Shown here: positions 34,536-42,564 of the stretch, piece by piece
Layout: every line of letters starts with the position of its first letter
Position numbering within the stretch: position 1 is the stretch's first letter
Assembly: GCF_030433855.1 (NCBI RefSeq)
Contig: NZ_JARUXC010000007.1
Span: 1-64,000 of the forward strand
DNA: 64,000 bases
Direction of reading: 5' to 3'
Source: Agreia sp. PsM10
GTDB lineage: Bacteria; Actinomycetota; Actinomycetes; Actinomycetales; Microbacteriaceae
The notes under the pieces: model-generated
Seen by the model: the letters and a program-made list of their open reading frames with translations, nothing else
Told to the model about the DNA's origin: nothing
Database searches by the model: none
Position numbers and translations under genes: made by a program

Positions 34536-35735
34536 ATGACATCGACCGACACCGCCACGCGCTTCTCGCAGCGCCTCGAGCCCGCCTTCTTCGACCGCGT
34601 GCAGGAGCGCGTGCGCGACGCCCTGGTCGCCGACGGATTCGATGCGCTCGTCACCGACGACCCGGAGGACGTGGCCTACCTCACCGGCTTCTTCCACCAC
34701 CCCTGCGAGCGCCCCGTCGCCGTGTGGCTCGGAGCCGACGGGCGGGCCGTGCTGATGACCCCCGAACTCGAGCGCGAGAACGCCGAACGCCAGCACGCCC
34801 GCGCCGAGGTCGTCTCGTACGCCGAGTTCCCGGGCATCCGGCCGCCGTTCGCGTCGCTCGCGTCGGCGGTGGGCTCTGGCCGGATGCGCATCGCGTTCAC
34901 GACCCACATGACGAACGAGCGGCTCACGGCCGTCTCGGCGCAGCTGCCGGAGGCGTCGTTCACCGCGTCGACGATCGTCACCCGCGCGCGCTACCTCAAG
35001 TTCGACGAGGAGATCGTGTTGCACCGCGAGGCGGCCCGGGTGACCGACCTGATGCTCGAGGCCGGGGTCGCGCACCTCCGCGAGGCCATCGCATCCGGCG
35101 GGCAGCTGCCCAGCGAGGCCGAGCTCACCTCGGTCGTCACGGGCGCCGGCGTGAGCACGATGTACTCCGAGCACGACGACGTCGTGGTCGTGTCTCCGCT
35201 CGCCGGCGGGCTGATCTATGCCGGCGCGAACTCTGCGTTTCCCCACGGCCTGCCCTCGGGCTACCGCCTTCAGCCCGGCGACACTTTTATGCTGTCGCTC
35301 GGATGCGCCGTGGGCGGCCGCTTCGTCGAGGGCGAGCGCACCTTTGTCCTCGGCACACCGAGCGACGAGCAGAGGCGGTACCACGAGGCCGTGCGGCTGG
35401 CGCAGGAGATCGGCGGGCGGGCCATCCGGCCCGACGCGGAGTGCCGCCAGGCCAACGAGACGTGCCTCGCCGTGATCGAGGATGCCGGGCTCGGCCAGTA
35501 CCTGCGCCACCGGCAGGGTCATGGCATCGGCCTGGGCATGCACGAGCCGCCCTGGCTCGAATCCGGAGACGACACCCTGCTCGAGGCCGGAATGGTGGTC
35601 TCGAACGAGCCCGGCATCTACATTCCGGGGCACGCCGGCTACCGCATCAGCGACAGCATGCTCGTCACGGCCTCGGGATCCGAGCCGTTGACCCGCTACC
35701 CGCGGGGCCTCGACGACTGCACCATCGACCTCTGA
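34536..35735 (+). CDS. Peptidase M24/creatinase-fold protein lacking several metal ligands
   Basis: A 399-residue pita-bread-fold protein: an N-terminal creatinase-N domain (about 1-150) and a C-terminal M24 domain (about 165-395). RQGHGIGLGMHEPPW and VVSNEPGIYIPGHAG retain His and Glu. The first Asp (canonical VDIG) is Ser in FMLSLGCAVGG, the second (canonical SDITRTF) is Glu in VEGERTF, and the last Glu (RxED) is Ser in YRISDSMLVT. A dinuclear metal site is therefore unlikely. The protein may be a metal-independent hydrolase like creatinase, acting on an imported C-N compound. It lies 13 bases after dppC in the same operon. Confidence 0.8.
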   Translation: MTSTDTATRFSQRLEPAFFDRVQERVRDALVADGFDALVTDDPEDVAYLTGFFHHPCERPVAVWLGADGRAVLMTPELERENAERQHARAEVVSYAEFPGIRPPFASLASAVGSGRMRIAFTTHMTNERLTAVSAQLPEASFTASTIVTRARYLKFDEEIVLHREAARVTDLMLEAGVAHLREAIASGGQLPSEAELTSVVTGAGVSTMYSEHDDVVVVSPLAGGLIYAGANSAFPHGLPSGYRLQPGDTFMLSLGCAVGGRFVEGERTFVLGTPSDEQRRYHEAVRLAQEIGGRAIRPDAECRQANETCLAVIEDAGLGQYLRHRQGHGIGLGMHEPPWLESGDDTLLEAGMVVSNEPGIYIPGHAGYRISDSMLVTASGSEPLTRYPRGLDDCTIDL

Positions 35736-35815
35736 CCCCATCCGGCCCGCACGAACCGGCCCGCACGAGCCAGACGAACGAACCACCGACCACCCGCACC
35801 ACTGCAAGGAGCACC

Positions 35816-36730
35816 ATGACAGAGAACGCCGTCTCCCCCGAATTCGCCGCCGCCACGACCACCGCCCAGCGCGTGGTGATCAATGGCAACGAGCTGGCCG
35901 TCGAAGTGCTCGGCCCCGAGGGCGCACCCGTGATCATCACGCACCACGGGGCGCCCGGCCTGGGCTCGCGGGCCGAACCGCGAGCGAGCTTCGGCCGCCT
36001 GGCCGACGAGTACCGCGTGGTGGTGTTCGACGCCCGCGGCTCGGGCGAGAGCGAGGGCTCGGGTACCTTCAGCCACGAGCAGTGGGCGGCCGACATCGAC
36101 GGACTGCGCGAGTGGATGGGCGTCGAGACGATCATCATGGCGGGCGGCTCGTACGGCGGTTTTATGTCGATGGAGTACGCGATCCGCTACCCCGAGCGCG
36201 TCACCGCGATGGTGCTGCGCGACACCTCTCCCGACAACGGCAATGCGCACCTGGCCCGCGAGAACGCCCTCGCCAGCGACCGCGTGAAGGTCGATATGAA
36301 GAAGTTCGACCGCATCGACACCGGCCAGGTCGCAGACGACGACGACCTGCGCGACTGCTGGCGCGAGATCCTGCCGCTCTACGACTTCAGCTACGACCCG
36401 TCGAGCGTCGAACGCAAGGTGCAGGCCACCCCCTATCGCTACGAGGCGCACAACTACGCGTTCTCCGTGAACCTGCCCGCGTATGACCTCAAACCGCAGC
36501 TTCCCAGCGTCACCGTTCCGACTTTGATTACAGTGGGGCGACACGACTGGATCACGCCGGTATCGTGTAGCCAGACCATCGCCGACCTGATCCCGAACTC
36601 AGAGCTGGTGGTGTTCGAGAAGTCCGGGCATTCCCCCCAGATCGAAGAGGTCGAACTATGGACGAGCACCGTTCGGGAGTTTCTCACCCGCACACGGCTT
36701 CCCCGCGAGGAGAGTCCGGTCGAGCGGTGA
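35816..36730 (+). CDS. Proline iminopeptidase-like alpha/beta hydrolase
   Basis: A 304-residue alpha/beta hydrolase. It has the HHGAPGLGSRAEPR oxyanion loop, VVVFDARGSGESEGSGTFSHEQWAADIDGLREWMG, nucleophile elbow GGSYGGFMSMEYA (Ser near 114), PTLITVGRHDWITP with the acid and EKSGHSPQIEE with His. It fits the proline iminopeptidase (peptidase S33) branch, consistent with trimming imported peptides. The ATG at 35816 has AAGGAGC upstream. It overlaps the Lrp-like regulator gene by four bases (GTGA). Confidence 0.85.
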   Translation: MTENAVSPEFAAATTTAQRVVINGNELAVEVLGPEGAPVIITHHGAPGLGSRAEPRASFGRLADEYRVVVFDARGSGESEGSGTFSHEQWAADIDGLREWMGVETIIMAGGSYGGFMSMEYAIRYPERVTAMVLRDTSPDNGNAHLARENALASDRVKVDMKKFDRIDTGQVADDDDLRDCWREILPLYDFSYDPSSVERKVQATPYRYEAHNYAFSVNLPAYDLKPQLPSVTVPTLITVGRHDWITPVSCSQTIADLIPNSELVVFEKSGHSPQIEEVELWTSTVREFLTRTRLPREESPVER

Positions 36731-37767
36731 CGCTCACGGTGCTCGACACCCTCGACGAGCTCGATCGTCGCATCGTCGTCGCCATGCAGAACGACGGTCG
36801 GGCCAGCTGGCGGGCGATAGCGGATGCCGTCGGTTCGTCGACGGCGACGGTCGCGCGGCGGGGTCAGAACCTCATCCAGTCGGGAACCATCAAGGTGGGC
36901 GTGATGCCCGCCCTCGGCTCCACGGGCGAGGTGGATTCCTTCCTCATCCGCATCACGTGCCAGCCGGGGACCTCCCTGGTCGTGGCAGCGGAGCTCGTCG
37001 AGCATGCCGACGTGCGCTTCGTGACCGTGGTCACGGGCGGCTACGACATCATCGCCGAGCTCGTGGTCAAGGGCGGAGCCATCCACTACCCCCAGCTGAT
37101 CGAAGAACTGCAGTCGATCGAAGGCGTGGAACGCTGGCGCAGCGACCTCATCATGCACGTCTACAAGGTGTCGTTCGACTGGGGTCGGCAGCTGTTCGCC
37201 GAGACCCTGGCCCTGCCCGACGGGGCGCGCGGAAGCGACGAGAGCCGCACGCCCAGGGAGTTCGCCGAGCCCGAGGTGTGCAGCCCCGCGCACTTCGATG
37301 CCGCCGACTGGAAGATCCTCGACTCGCTGCGCGACGACGGCCGCGAGACGTTCCAGGCGATCGCCGACAAGCTCGGCATGAACGAGTCGAGCGTGCGGCG
37401 CCGCTTCGAACGCCTGCGCAGCTCGAAGTGCATCGACATCCTCACCCTCGTGCCCGCCCCCGCGCTCGGAATGGGCGCGGAGACGCTGCTCACCGTGAAG
37501 GTCGCGCCGTCGCGCATGGATGCCGTGGCTCGCGAACTCGCTCAGCAGCCGGCCGTTCGCTACCTGGCCGCCACGCTCGACGAGAACTCGCTGTTCTGCG
37601 AGGTCATCATGCCCTCGGCAGAGCGACTCTACGAGTTCATCAACCAGACCCTCTCGCGGCTCGAGGGTGTCGAGGGCTGGACCGCCTCGATGGAGCTGCT
37701 GTTCCTCAAGCGCGGCTTCATCGAGACCCCCTGGTGGCGCACGCAGGTGAACTACCCGGCGAGCTGA
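36727..37767 (+). CDS. Lrp/AsnC-family regulator with two tandem units
   Basis: A 346-residue protein with two complete Lrp units in one chain. Helix-turn-helix 1 is LDRRIVVAMQNDGRASWRAIADAVGSSTATVARR with its RAM domain to about residue 160. Helix-turn-helix 2 is DWKILDSLRDDGRETFQAIADKLGMNESSVRRRFE with a second RAM domain to the end. Such fused regulators usually bind amino acids or peptides as effectors. As the last gene of the peptide operon it probably controls that operon. GTG 36727 overlaps the preceding stop; an ATG at 36658 is the alternative start. Confidence 0.88.
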   Translation: MTLTVLDTLDELDRRIVVAMQNDGRASWRAIADAVGSSTATVARRGQNLIQSGTIKVGVMPALGSTGEVDSFLIRITCQPGTSLVVAAELVEHADVRFVTVVTGGYDIIAELVVKGGAIHYPQLIEELQSIEGVERWRSDLIMHVYKVSFDWGRQLFAETLALPDGARGSDESRTPREFAEPEVCSPAHFDAADWKILDSLRDDGRETFQAIADKLGMNESSVRRRFERLRSSKCIDILTLVPAPALGMGAETLLTVKVAPSRMDAVARELAQQPAVRYLAATLDENSLFCEVIMPSAERLYEFINQTLSRLEGVEGWTASMELLFLKRGFIETPWWRTQVNYPAS

Positions 37768-37791
37768 GCTCGCTCCTGCCGCCACCCCGCC

Positions 37792-37860
37792 GCAGTAGTG
37801 CCCACTGCGGACAGTAGTGCCCGGTGCGCCGGTAACTACTGTCCGCGGAGGGCACTACTG
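37792..37860 (+). repeat. Family B palindromic repeat
   Basis: CAGTAGTGCCCACTGCGGAC at 37792 pairs with GTCCGCGGAGGGCACTACTG ending 37860, with two mismatches. The centre GGTGCGCCGGTAAC resembles other family B copies. It lies between convergent genes and could act as a terminator for both. Confidence 0.85.
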
Positions 37861-37872
37861 ACCGGCAATCCC

Positions 37873-38385
37873 TCAGAGCAGGCGCTCCCAGTGGCGGGAG
37901 CGGCGGCGGATGTCGTGCAGAGCCACAGGGCGTTCGACGACGAAGGCGAGCAGGTCGCCGGGCCGGATGTCGATGGGCAGCACCGCGTGCAGCTCGCCCG
38001 CGCGCGGCGAGGGTCTGACGCCGAAGTCGCGCGGTGCATCCGACGAATGCCGACCGAGGAGCCGCACCGAGCCGGTGACCGGCTCGCATCCGTCGAGCTC
38101 GGCGTCGAGCCAGATGTCGGCACCCACGCCGTCTGCGGCGGGCACGACCAGCTCGACGGCTGCGACGATCACGGCGCAGAACCGGCGAGGTTCGACCTCG
38201 CTTCGGTCATAGGTCTCGATGACGCGTGTGCAGGGGGTTCCGACAGAGCGCGCCATCTCCACCATCGACTCCCCCACCACGAGTACGTCGTCGGCCACCG
38301 CCCTGGCCGCCCATGGCCAGAACCGCCGGTCGAGGGGGTGCCGTCGGGCGCGGGCGTAGTGAGTGAGCGTGTGCATCAGGCTCAT
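37873..38385 (-). CDS. Unknown protein, second member of a tandem paralog pair
   Basis: A 170-residue protein I do not recognise. It resembles its upstream neighbour along most of its length: DR-x(n)-W, DDVLVVGESMVEMARSVGTPC against DVVVSGVSLLRLVELCDTPC; CAVIVAAVE against SSVIVARVVE; SVRLLGRHSSDAP against EARLIGRASTRHSAP; and IDIRPGDLLAFVVERPVAL against ADVAVGDLIAIPCRGAV. The pattern suggests a compact alpha-beta fold with a small C-terminal beta barrel. There is no signal peptide or membrane helix. Its ATG overlaps the neighbour's stop codon (ATGA), so they are co-translated and may form a heterodimer. Larger in-frame extension to 38784 lies over the neighbour and was rejected. Confidence 0.6.
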   Translation of the reverse strand: MSLMHTLTHYARARRHPLDRRFWPWAARAVADDVLVVGESMVEMARSVGTPCTRVIETYDRSEVEPRRFCAVIVAAVELVVPAADGVGADIWLDAELDGCEPVTGSVRLLGRHSSDAPRDFGVRPSPRAGELHAVLPIDIRPGDLLAFVVERPVALHDIRRRSRHWERLL

Positions 38386-38858
38386 GACACACGCTCCGAT
38401 CGCAACTGGCGACGGCAGACCGCGCCTCGACACGGGATGGCGATGAGGTCGCCCACGGCGACGTCCGCGGGCAGGGTCAGGGGCGTTCCATCGCCGAGCG
38501 CGAACGGCGCGGAGTGCCGCGTCGATGCGCGGCCTATAAGACGCGCCTCCGCTGTGTGGGCCTGAATGCGCGTGATGTCGGCATCCAGAACCAGAGCGCC
38601 CCCGCGGGGCGCCTCGACGACCCGCGCCACGATCACCGAGGACTGCTCGATGTCTGAGGGGCGGCCGTGGGTGCCCGGCACGACGGCCGCGGCGATGTGC
38701 ACGCACGGGGTGTCGCAGAGCTCGACGAGGCGCAGCAGCGAGACTCCCGAGACGACGACGTCGGTGGTGGTGGGGTGCGTCCACTCGGGCCAGCGGTCGA
38801 TGACGAACGGGTCGGGGATGCTCGAACGGAGCGAGGGGAGAAGAGAAGTGAGGGTCAC
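38382..38858 (-). CDS. Unknown protein, first member of a tandem paralog pair
   Basis: A 158-residue protein of no family I know, and a diverged copy of the product at 37873-38385 by the aligned motifs listed there. Features are IDRWPEWTHPTTTDVVVSGVS, a conserved TPC cysteine (near 53), SSVIVARVVEAPRGGALVLDADI and a C-terminal PADVAVGDLIAIPCRG. The GTG start at 38858 follows TAGACC by seven bases. It is preceded by about 100 bases of non-coding sequence and the tail of a TetR gene. It forms a two-gene operon with its paralog. Confidence 0.6.
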   Translation of the reverse strand: MTLTSLLPSLRSSIPDPFVIDRWPEWTHPTTTDVVVSGVSLLRLVELCDTPCVHIAAAVVPGTHGRPSDIEQSSVIVARVVEAPRGGALVLDADITRIQAHTAEARLIGRASTRHSAPFALGDGTPLTLPADVAVGDLIAIPCRGAVCRRQLRSERVS

Positions 38859-38957
38859 GGATGCAGGTCTACGCCGGGTGATCGGGCGGCGGTGGCGTCC
38901 TCACGAGATCCTTACGGCTGCGCCCGGAATCGAGACGATGTCGAAACGCGGAGAGGG

Positions 38958-39506
38958 TCAGGCAGCGGGAAGCCGGAGACCGTCGAAGGCCACCCGCAGC
39001 AGCGCCTCGCTTCGAGGATCGCTCGCAGGCAATCGCGAGGAGCGCACGGAATGGGCGATGCCGCAGAGCAGCAGGAGAACGGCCTGCGCGTCGACGTCTT
39101 CTCTGATCGCGGACCCCTTCTTCGCCGACGCGACCAGCGCCCCGAGCGCGGTGATCAGCGCCTCGCGTCTTTCGCGCGTCTCGGCGAGAACCGGCTCCGC
39201 CCGGGCAGTGACCTTCTCGAAGAGCGGGTCCTCGACGAGAAGCACGAAGTGCGCTCGGAGGGCTCCTTCGAGCTGTGACGGCCCGGTGTTCTCGAGCACG
39301 GCCTTGAGCTCGTCGAACCGACCCCAGACTAGAGCCTCCTCCAGCTCTTCGACGACGGCGAAATGGCGATACACGGTGGCCACACCCACGTCGGCGGCTC
39401 GGGCCACGGCATTCAGCCCGATGCCGGCACCGCTGTCGACCAGCGTTCGCGCCGTCTCGAGAATGTGCTGCCGATTCCTATCGGCGTCTCGACGAGGCCC
39501 CTGCAT
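38958..39506 (-). CDS. TetR-family regulator (divergent from SDR gene)
   Basis: A 182-residue TetR-type repressor. Helix-turn-helix region: RQHILETARTLVDSGAGIGLNAVARAADVGVATVYRHFAVVEELEEALV. The ligand domain has VEDPLFEKVTARAEPVLAETRERREALI and ends VAFDGLRLPAA. It diverges from an SDR gene with two matching palindromes between (39537-39568). I infer it represses that SDR and possibly itself. TATGCT lies six bases before ATG 39506, so its transcript is probably leaderless. Confidence 0.88.
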   Translation of the reverse strand: MQGPRRDADRNRQHILETARTLVDSGAGIGLNAVARAADVGVATVYRHFAVVEELEEALVWGRFDELKAVLENTGPSQLEGALRAHFVLLVEDPLFEKVTARAEPVLAETRERREALITALGALVASAKKGSAIREDVDAQAVLLLLCGIAHSVRSSRLPASDPRSEALLRVAFDGLRLPAA

Positions 39507-39536
39507 GCCTCAAGCATATGCGGTTAGCTCCGAATA

Positions 39537-39568
39537 CGGATAAGGTATCCGAGCGGATAGATAATCCG
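39537..39568. promoter_or_regulatory. Tandem operator pair for the TetR/SDR divergon
   Basis: CGGATAAGGTATCCG (39537-39551) is a perfect CGGATA-N3-TATCCG palindrome, and CGGATAGATAATCCG (39554-39568) is the same with one base changed. Their centres are 17 bases apart. They lie 31-80 bases from the two divergent starts, the expected position for a TetR repressor. Confidence 0.85.
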
Positions 39569-39586
39569 TTTCAGATCGGAGCACTC

Positions 39587-40357
39587 ATGACCACGACATC
39601 CCCGCCCCTCGCTGTGATCACCGGCGCCAGCTCGGGCATCGGAAGGGAATTCGCTCGACGCTACGCTCGCGAGGGCTACGACCTCGTTCTGGTTGCCCGG
39701 TCAGGCGAGGCATTGCGCGCTCTGGCCGACGAGCTCAAGACTCGTCACCAGGTCTCGGCCGACACGCACGTAGCTGATCTGACGAAGCCCGACGATGTCA
39801 CCGCTCTCGGCGAGAAGCTCCTGCACGGACTCCCCCGGTTGGATCACCTGGTCAACTCGGCAGGCGTCGCTCCCGAGGGAGACCTCGCCGACTCGCACGA
39901 GGACGACCTGCGTCAGGTCATCGATCTCAACATCACGGCCCTGACCCTGCTCACCCGCGCCGCCGTCATCCGGATGCGCCGGGCCGGCACGGGAACCATC
40001 GTCAACATCGCGAGCGCCGCCGGCAACCAGGCGATGCCGCACTTTGCGACATACTCGGCCTCGAAGGCCTTCGTCATCAAACTCACCGAGGCGGTCTCCG
40101 AAGAGAACCGTCGCCACGGACTCCGCATCGTCGCCGTCTCGCCGGGCGACACCGACACGGGAATGGGTTCGAGCACCGCGAAGAACAAGCGCAAGCCCGA
40201 GCAGGTCGTCGACACGGCGTGGCGGGCGATGGCAGGCAGCGCGCCGTCGGTGGTCGACGGACGCATGAACAGCGCTCTCGCCGTCGTCTCGACACGGCTC
40301 CTCCCGAAGCGCCTCCAGTTGGGCATAGCCGAACGCATGATGCGCCGGATGAGCTGA
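39587..40357 (+). CDS. Short-chain dehydrogenase/reductase
   Basis: A 256-residue classical SDR. NAD(P)-binding is at VITGASSGIGREFARRY (TGxxxGxG), VLVARSGEAL suggests NADP preference, then LVNSAGVAPEG, and the catalytic IVNIASAAGNQAMPHFATYSASKAF has Ser and Y-x-x-x-K. It is cytoplasmic; the substrate is unknown. ATG 39587 lies inside a longer open frame from 39518, but the upstream part is operator sequence. Regulated, most likely, by the divergent TetR repressor. Confidence 0.88.
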   Translation: MTTTSPPLAVITGASSGIGREFARRYAREGYDLVLVARSGEALRALADELKTRHQVSADTHVADLTKPDDVTALGEKLLHGLPRLDHLVNSAGVAPEGDLADSHEDDLRQVIDLNITALTLLTRAAVIRMRRAGTGTIVNIASAAGNQAMPHFATYSASKAFVIKLTEAVSEENRRHGLRIVAVSPGDTDTGMGSSTAKNKRKPEQVVDTAWRAMAGSAPSVVDGRMNSALAVVSTRLLPKRLQLGIAERMMRRMS

Positions 40358-40493
40358 GCGACGACCACCTCGGGCATCGCGCGGTGTATGGTCTTTGCAT
40401 CTGAGGTAAAAACGCCCACCCGCTTCGTGCGGCCGGCGCAGACACGCGGTCTCGAACGAGTCGCCACTTCTTCGTTACGAAGGAGCGTGTCCC

Positions 40494-41930
40494 TTGACCA
40501 CCACCATCCCGCGATCGCCTCGCACCCTGCGCGAGGCGTGGATCGCCCTCGCCGGCCTCTCGGCCGTGTTCCTGTTCGAGATGCTCGACAACTCGATCCT
40601 CAACGTCGCCCTGCCCACGATCGGGCGCGAATTGGATGCGACGACTGCCGGACTGCAATGGGTCACAGGCGCGTACTCGGTCGTCTTCGGCGGCCTGATG
40701 CTGCTGTTCGGCGCGGTAGCCGACCGCTTCGGGCGCCGCCGCGTGATGCTCGTGGGCCTCGTGATTCTGGGGATCGCAAGCCTGGGCACGGCCTTCGTCA
40801 CGACGACCGAGCAGCTCATCGTCGTGCGCGCCGTCATGGGGATCGCCGCCGCCATGACCACCCCGGGCTCGATGGCGCTGGCATTCCGGCTCTTCGGCAC
40901 CGACGAGCTGCGCGTGCGTGCCATCACCGTGATCTCCACGGCCGGGCTCGTCGGCCTCGCGATCGGCCCGACCGCCGGAGGCCTCGCCCTCGCCGTGGCC
41001 CCCTGGCAGGTCCTGCTGCTGATCAACGTGCCCATCGCCGCCCTCGCGTTCATCGGCATCCGTGCGGGCATCGCGGCCGACGATCCGGCCGACCGTCATC
41101 ACGACCCGATCGATGTCTCGGGGGCCGTGCTCGGAACATCCACCATCGTGTTCGCGCTCGTCACCCCGACTCTGTTCGTCGACCTCGGCGCCGGGTCGTG
41201 GATGCCGTGGGCCGGCATCGCGGCGACGGTCGCCGCGGGCGTCGGCTTCGTGCTGCGCGAGCGCACGGCGCGGACTCCCCTGCTCGACCTGCGCCTGCTC
41301 GCCCTGCCCCTGGTGTCGAGCGGACTCGCCTACAAGGCTGCGGCCGGGCTCGCCGTCGCCGGGCTGAGCTACCTGGTGACGCTGCAGCTGCAGTTCGCGT
41401 GGGGCTGGCCTCCCGCCGCGGCCGCCGTCGCGATGCTGCCGCAGGTCGTGGTGCTGCTCGCCAGCGGCAGGCTCGTCGGACCGTTCGTGCAGAAGGTCGG
41501 GCTCGATCGCGCAGCGTTCGTCAGCTCGGCGGCCGTCGTCGCGGGGCTCGCGGTGTTCGGCCTGTTCGGCCGCTTCGGCTACGGGTGGATCCTCGTCGCG
41601 CTCGTACTCGTCGCAGCCGGGATGCGCGTGGTCGGCGTGGTCGCGGGAACGAACGTGCTCAAGGGGCTGCCCGAGTCGCGCACCTCGATGGGCGCCGCCC
41701 TGGTCGACACCTCGAGCGAGCTCGCCACCGCGATCGGCATCGCGGCCACGGGCACGATCCTCTCGGCACTGTTCACCGGAAGCATCGCGTCGACCGAATG
41801 GAGCGCCGCTCAGGCAGGGCAGTTCGAAGCCGCGGTCACGATCGCGGGGCTCACGCTGACCGCGTTCGCCGGTGCTCTCGTGGCGGTCGGACTGAGGTGG
41901 GCGTCGACAGCAGGGACCGCTGCGGACTAG
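40494..41930 (+). CDS. MFS transporter of the DHA2 (14-helix) drug:H+ antiporter type
   Basis: A 478-residue polytopic membrane protein with about 14 helices. Motifs are LFEMLDNSILNVALPTIGRELDAT, then ADRFGRRRVMLVGL (MFS motif A), VVRAVMGIAAAMTTPGSMAL and STAGLVGLAIGPTAGGLAL (motif C of exporters). It would expel drugs or metabolites with proton entry. The TTG start at 40494 is supported by AAGGAG nine bases upstream. Its last codons and stop lie within a family B repeat. A 136-base promoter region precedes it. Confidence 0.9.
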   Translation: MTTTIPRSPRTLREAWIALAGLSAVFLFEMLDNSILNVALPTIGRELDATTAGLQWVTGAYSVVFGGLMLLFGAVADRFGRRRVMLVGLVILGIASLGTAFVTTTEQLIVVRAVMGIAAAMTTPGSMALAFRLFGTDELRVRAITVISTAGLVGLAIGPTAGGLALAVAPWQVLLLINVPIAALAFIGIRAGIAADDPADRHHDPIDVSGAVLGTSTIVFALVTPTLFVDLGAGSWMPWAGIAATVAAGVGFVLRERTARTPLLDLRLLALPLVSSGLAYKAAAGLAVAGLSYLVTLQLQFAWGWPPAAAAVAMLPQVVVLLASGRLVGPFVQKVGLDRAAFVSSAAVVAGLAVFGLFGRFGYGWILVALVLVAAGMRVVGVVAGTNVLKGLPESRTSMGAALVDTSSELATAIGIAATGTILSALFTGSIASTEWSAAQAGQFEAAVTIAGLTLTAFAGALVAVGLRWASTAGTAAD

Positions 41931-41974
41931 AGGTACCGGCACACCGGGGCATACTGTCCGCCGCGGGCACTGCT
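41916..41974 (+). repeat. Family B palindromic repeat overlapping the MFS stop codon
   Basis: ACCGCTGCGGAC (41916) opposes GTCCGCCGCGGG (41957). The MFS stop TAG (41928-41930) lies inside the left arm (GCGGACTAG), so the last residues Ala-Ala-Asp are encoded by repeat DNA. Centre GTACCGGCACACCGG matches other copies. Confidence 0.85.
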
Positions 41975-41981
41975 AGCTCAC

Positions 41982-42461
41982 TTACGGCATCAGTGACAGC
42001 CCACCCACAACCTTGTCGATGCGGTTCTTCGGGCCGACCAGGCTCACGGCGAGATACTCGATCTCCTCCGTATCCGTCGCTCCCATGGTCTCGATGTACT
42101 CGTCGTAGACCCGAATGGCCTGGGCGACCGCCGGCATGTCGGCCACGAACGTGGCCTCGTGCGCGACGCCCTTCGCCCTGATGGCCTTCAGCGCGTCGGC
42201 GGATGCGGAGAGGATCGTGCATCCCGCCCATGGCAGACCGGCGTGCGTCTCACCGGACGCATCGATCACCTCCGGTCCGAGGATGCCCGAGACCGCCTGG
42301 GTCGTGGCGCTCGCGACGCAGACGGCCGCGTTCACAGCCCTGCCCGCGGGGATCGACTCGTTCACCACGATGACCCACTTCAGGCGCGCCGCCCGGGTAG
42401 GGGTCGAGAGGTCGATCTCATCGGCGTGGAAGCCGATCACGGGCGGGGTGGTGGCGTTCAT
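41982..42461 (-). CDS. DUF2000 family protein
   Basis: A 159-residue protein with the DUF2000 pattern: KWVIVVNESIPAGRAVNAAVCVASATTQ, AGCTILSASADALKAIRAKG and DMPAVAQAIRVYDEYIETM, ending AVSLVGPKNRIDKVVGGLSLMP. The fold resembles peptidyl-tRNA hydrolase 2-like proteins, but the role is unknown. It diverges from an Lrp/AsnC regulator gene and probably is its target. Confidence 0.75.
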   Translation of the reverse strand: MNATTPPVIGFHADEIDLSTPTRAARLKWVIVVNESIPAGRAVNAAVCVASATTQAVSGILGPEVIDASGETHAGLPWAGCTILSASADALKAIRAKGVAHEATFVADMPAVAQAIRVYDEYIETMGATDTEEIEYLAVSLVGPKNRIDKVVGGLSLMP

Positions 42462-42536
42462 CGAGCGGTTCCGTTCGTCGGATGATCAGCGATACGGAGA
42501 CAGGCTATGTTTTTCGGCGGCCTGTCCGTCCGAAGA

Positions 42537-42551
42537 CCGTACTTAATACGG
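42537..42551. promoter_or_regulatory. Candidate Lrp operator between DUF2000 and AsnC-type genes
   Basis: CCGTACTTAATACGG is a perfect 5-5-5 palindrome. It extends outward imperfectly (GACCGTA and TACGGTT, flanked by CGAA and TTCG). It lies 13 bases before the regulator's ATG and 75 bases from the DUF2000 start, and is the expected kind of site for an AsnC-type dimer. Confidence 0.75.
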
Positions 42552-42564
42552 TTCGGAGGCCAGA

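Noticed and set aside
38386-38784. N-terminal extension of the second paralog
   Set aside because: It covers the first paralog in another frame and is Arg-rich. The similarity between the two proteins starts after ATG 38385.
40083-41942. 619-codon open frame antisense to the MFS gene
   Set aside because: Low-complexity Arg/Glu/Gly-rich translation with no motif, opposite a clear 14-helix transporter.
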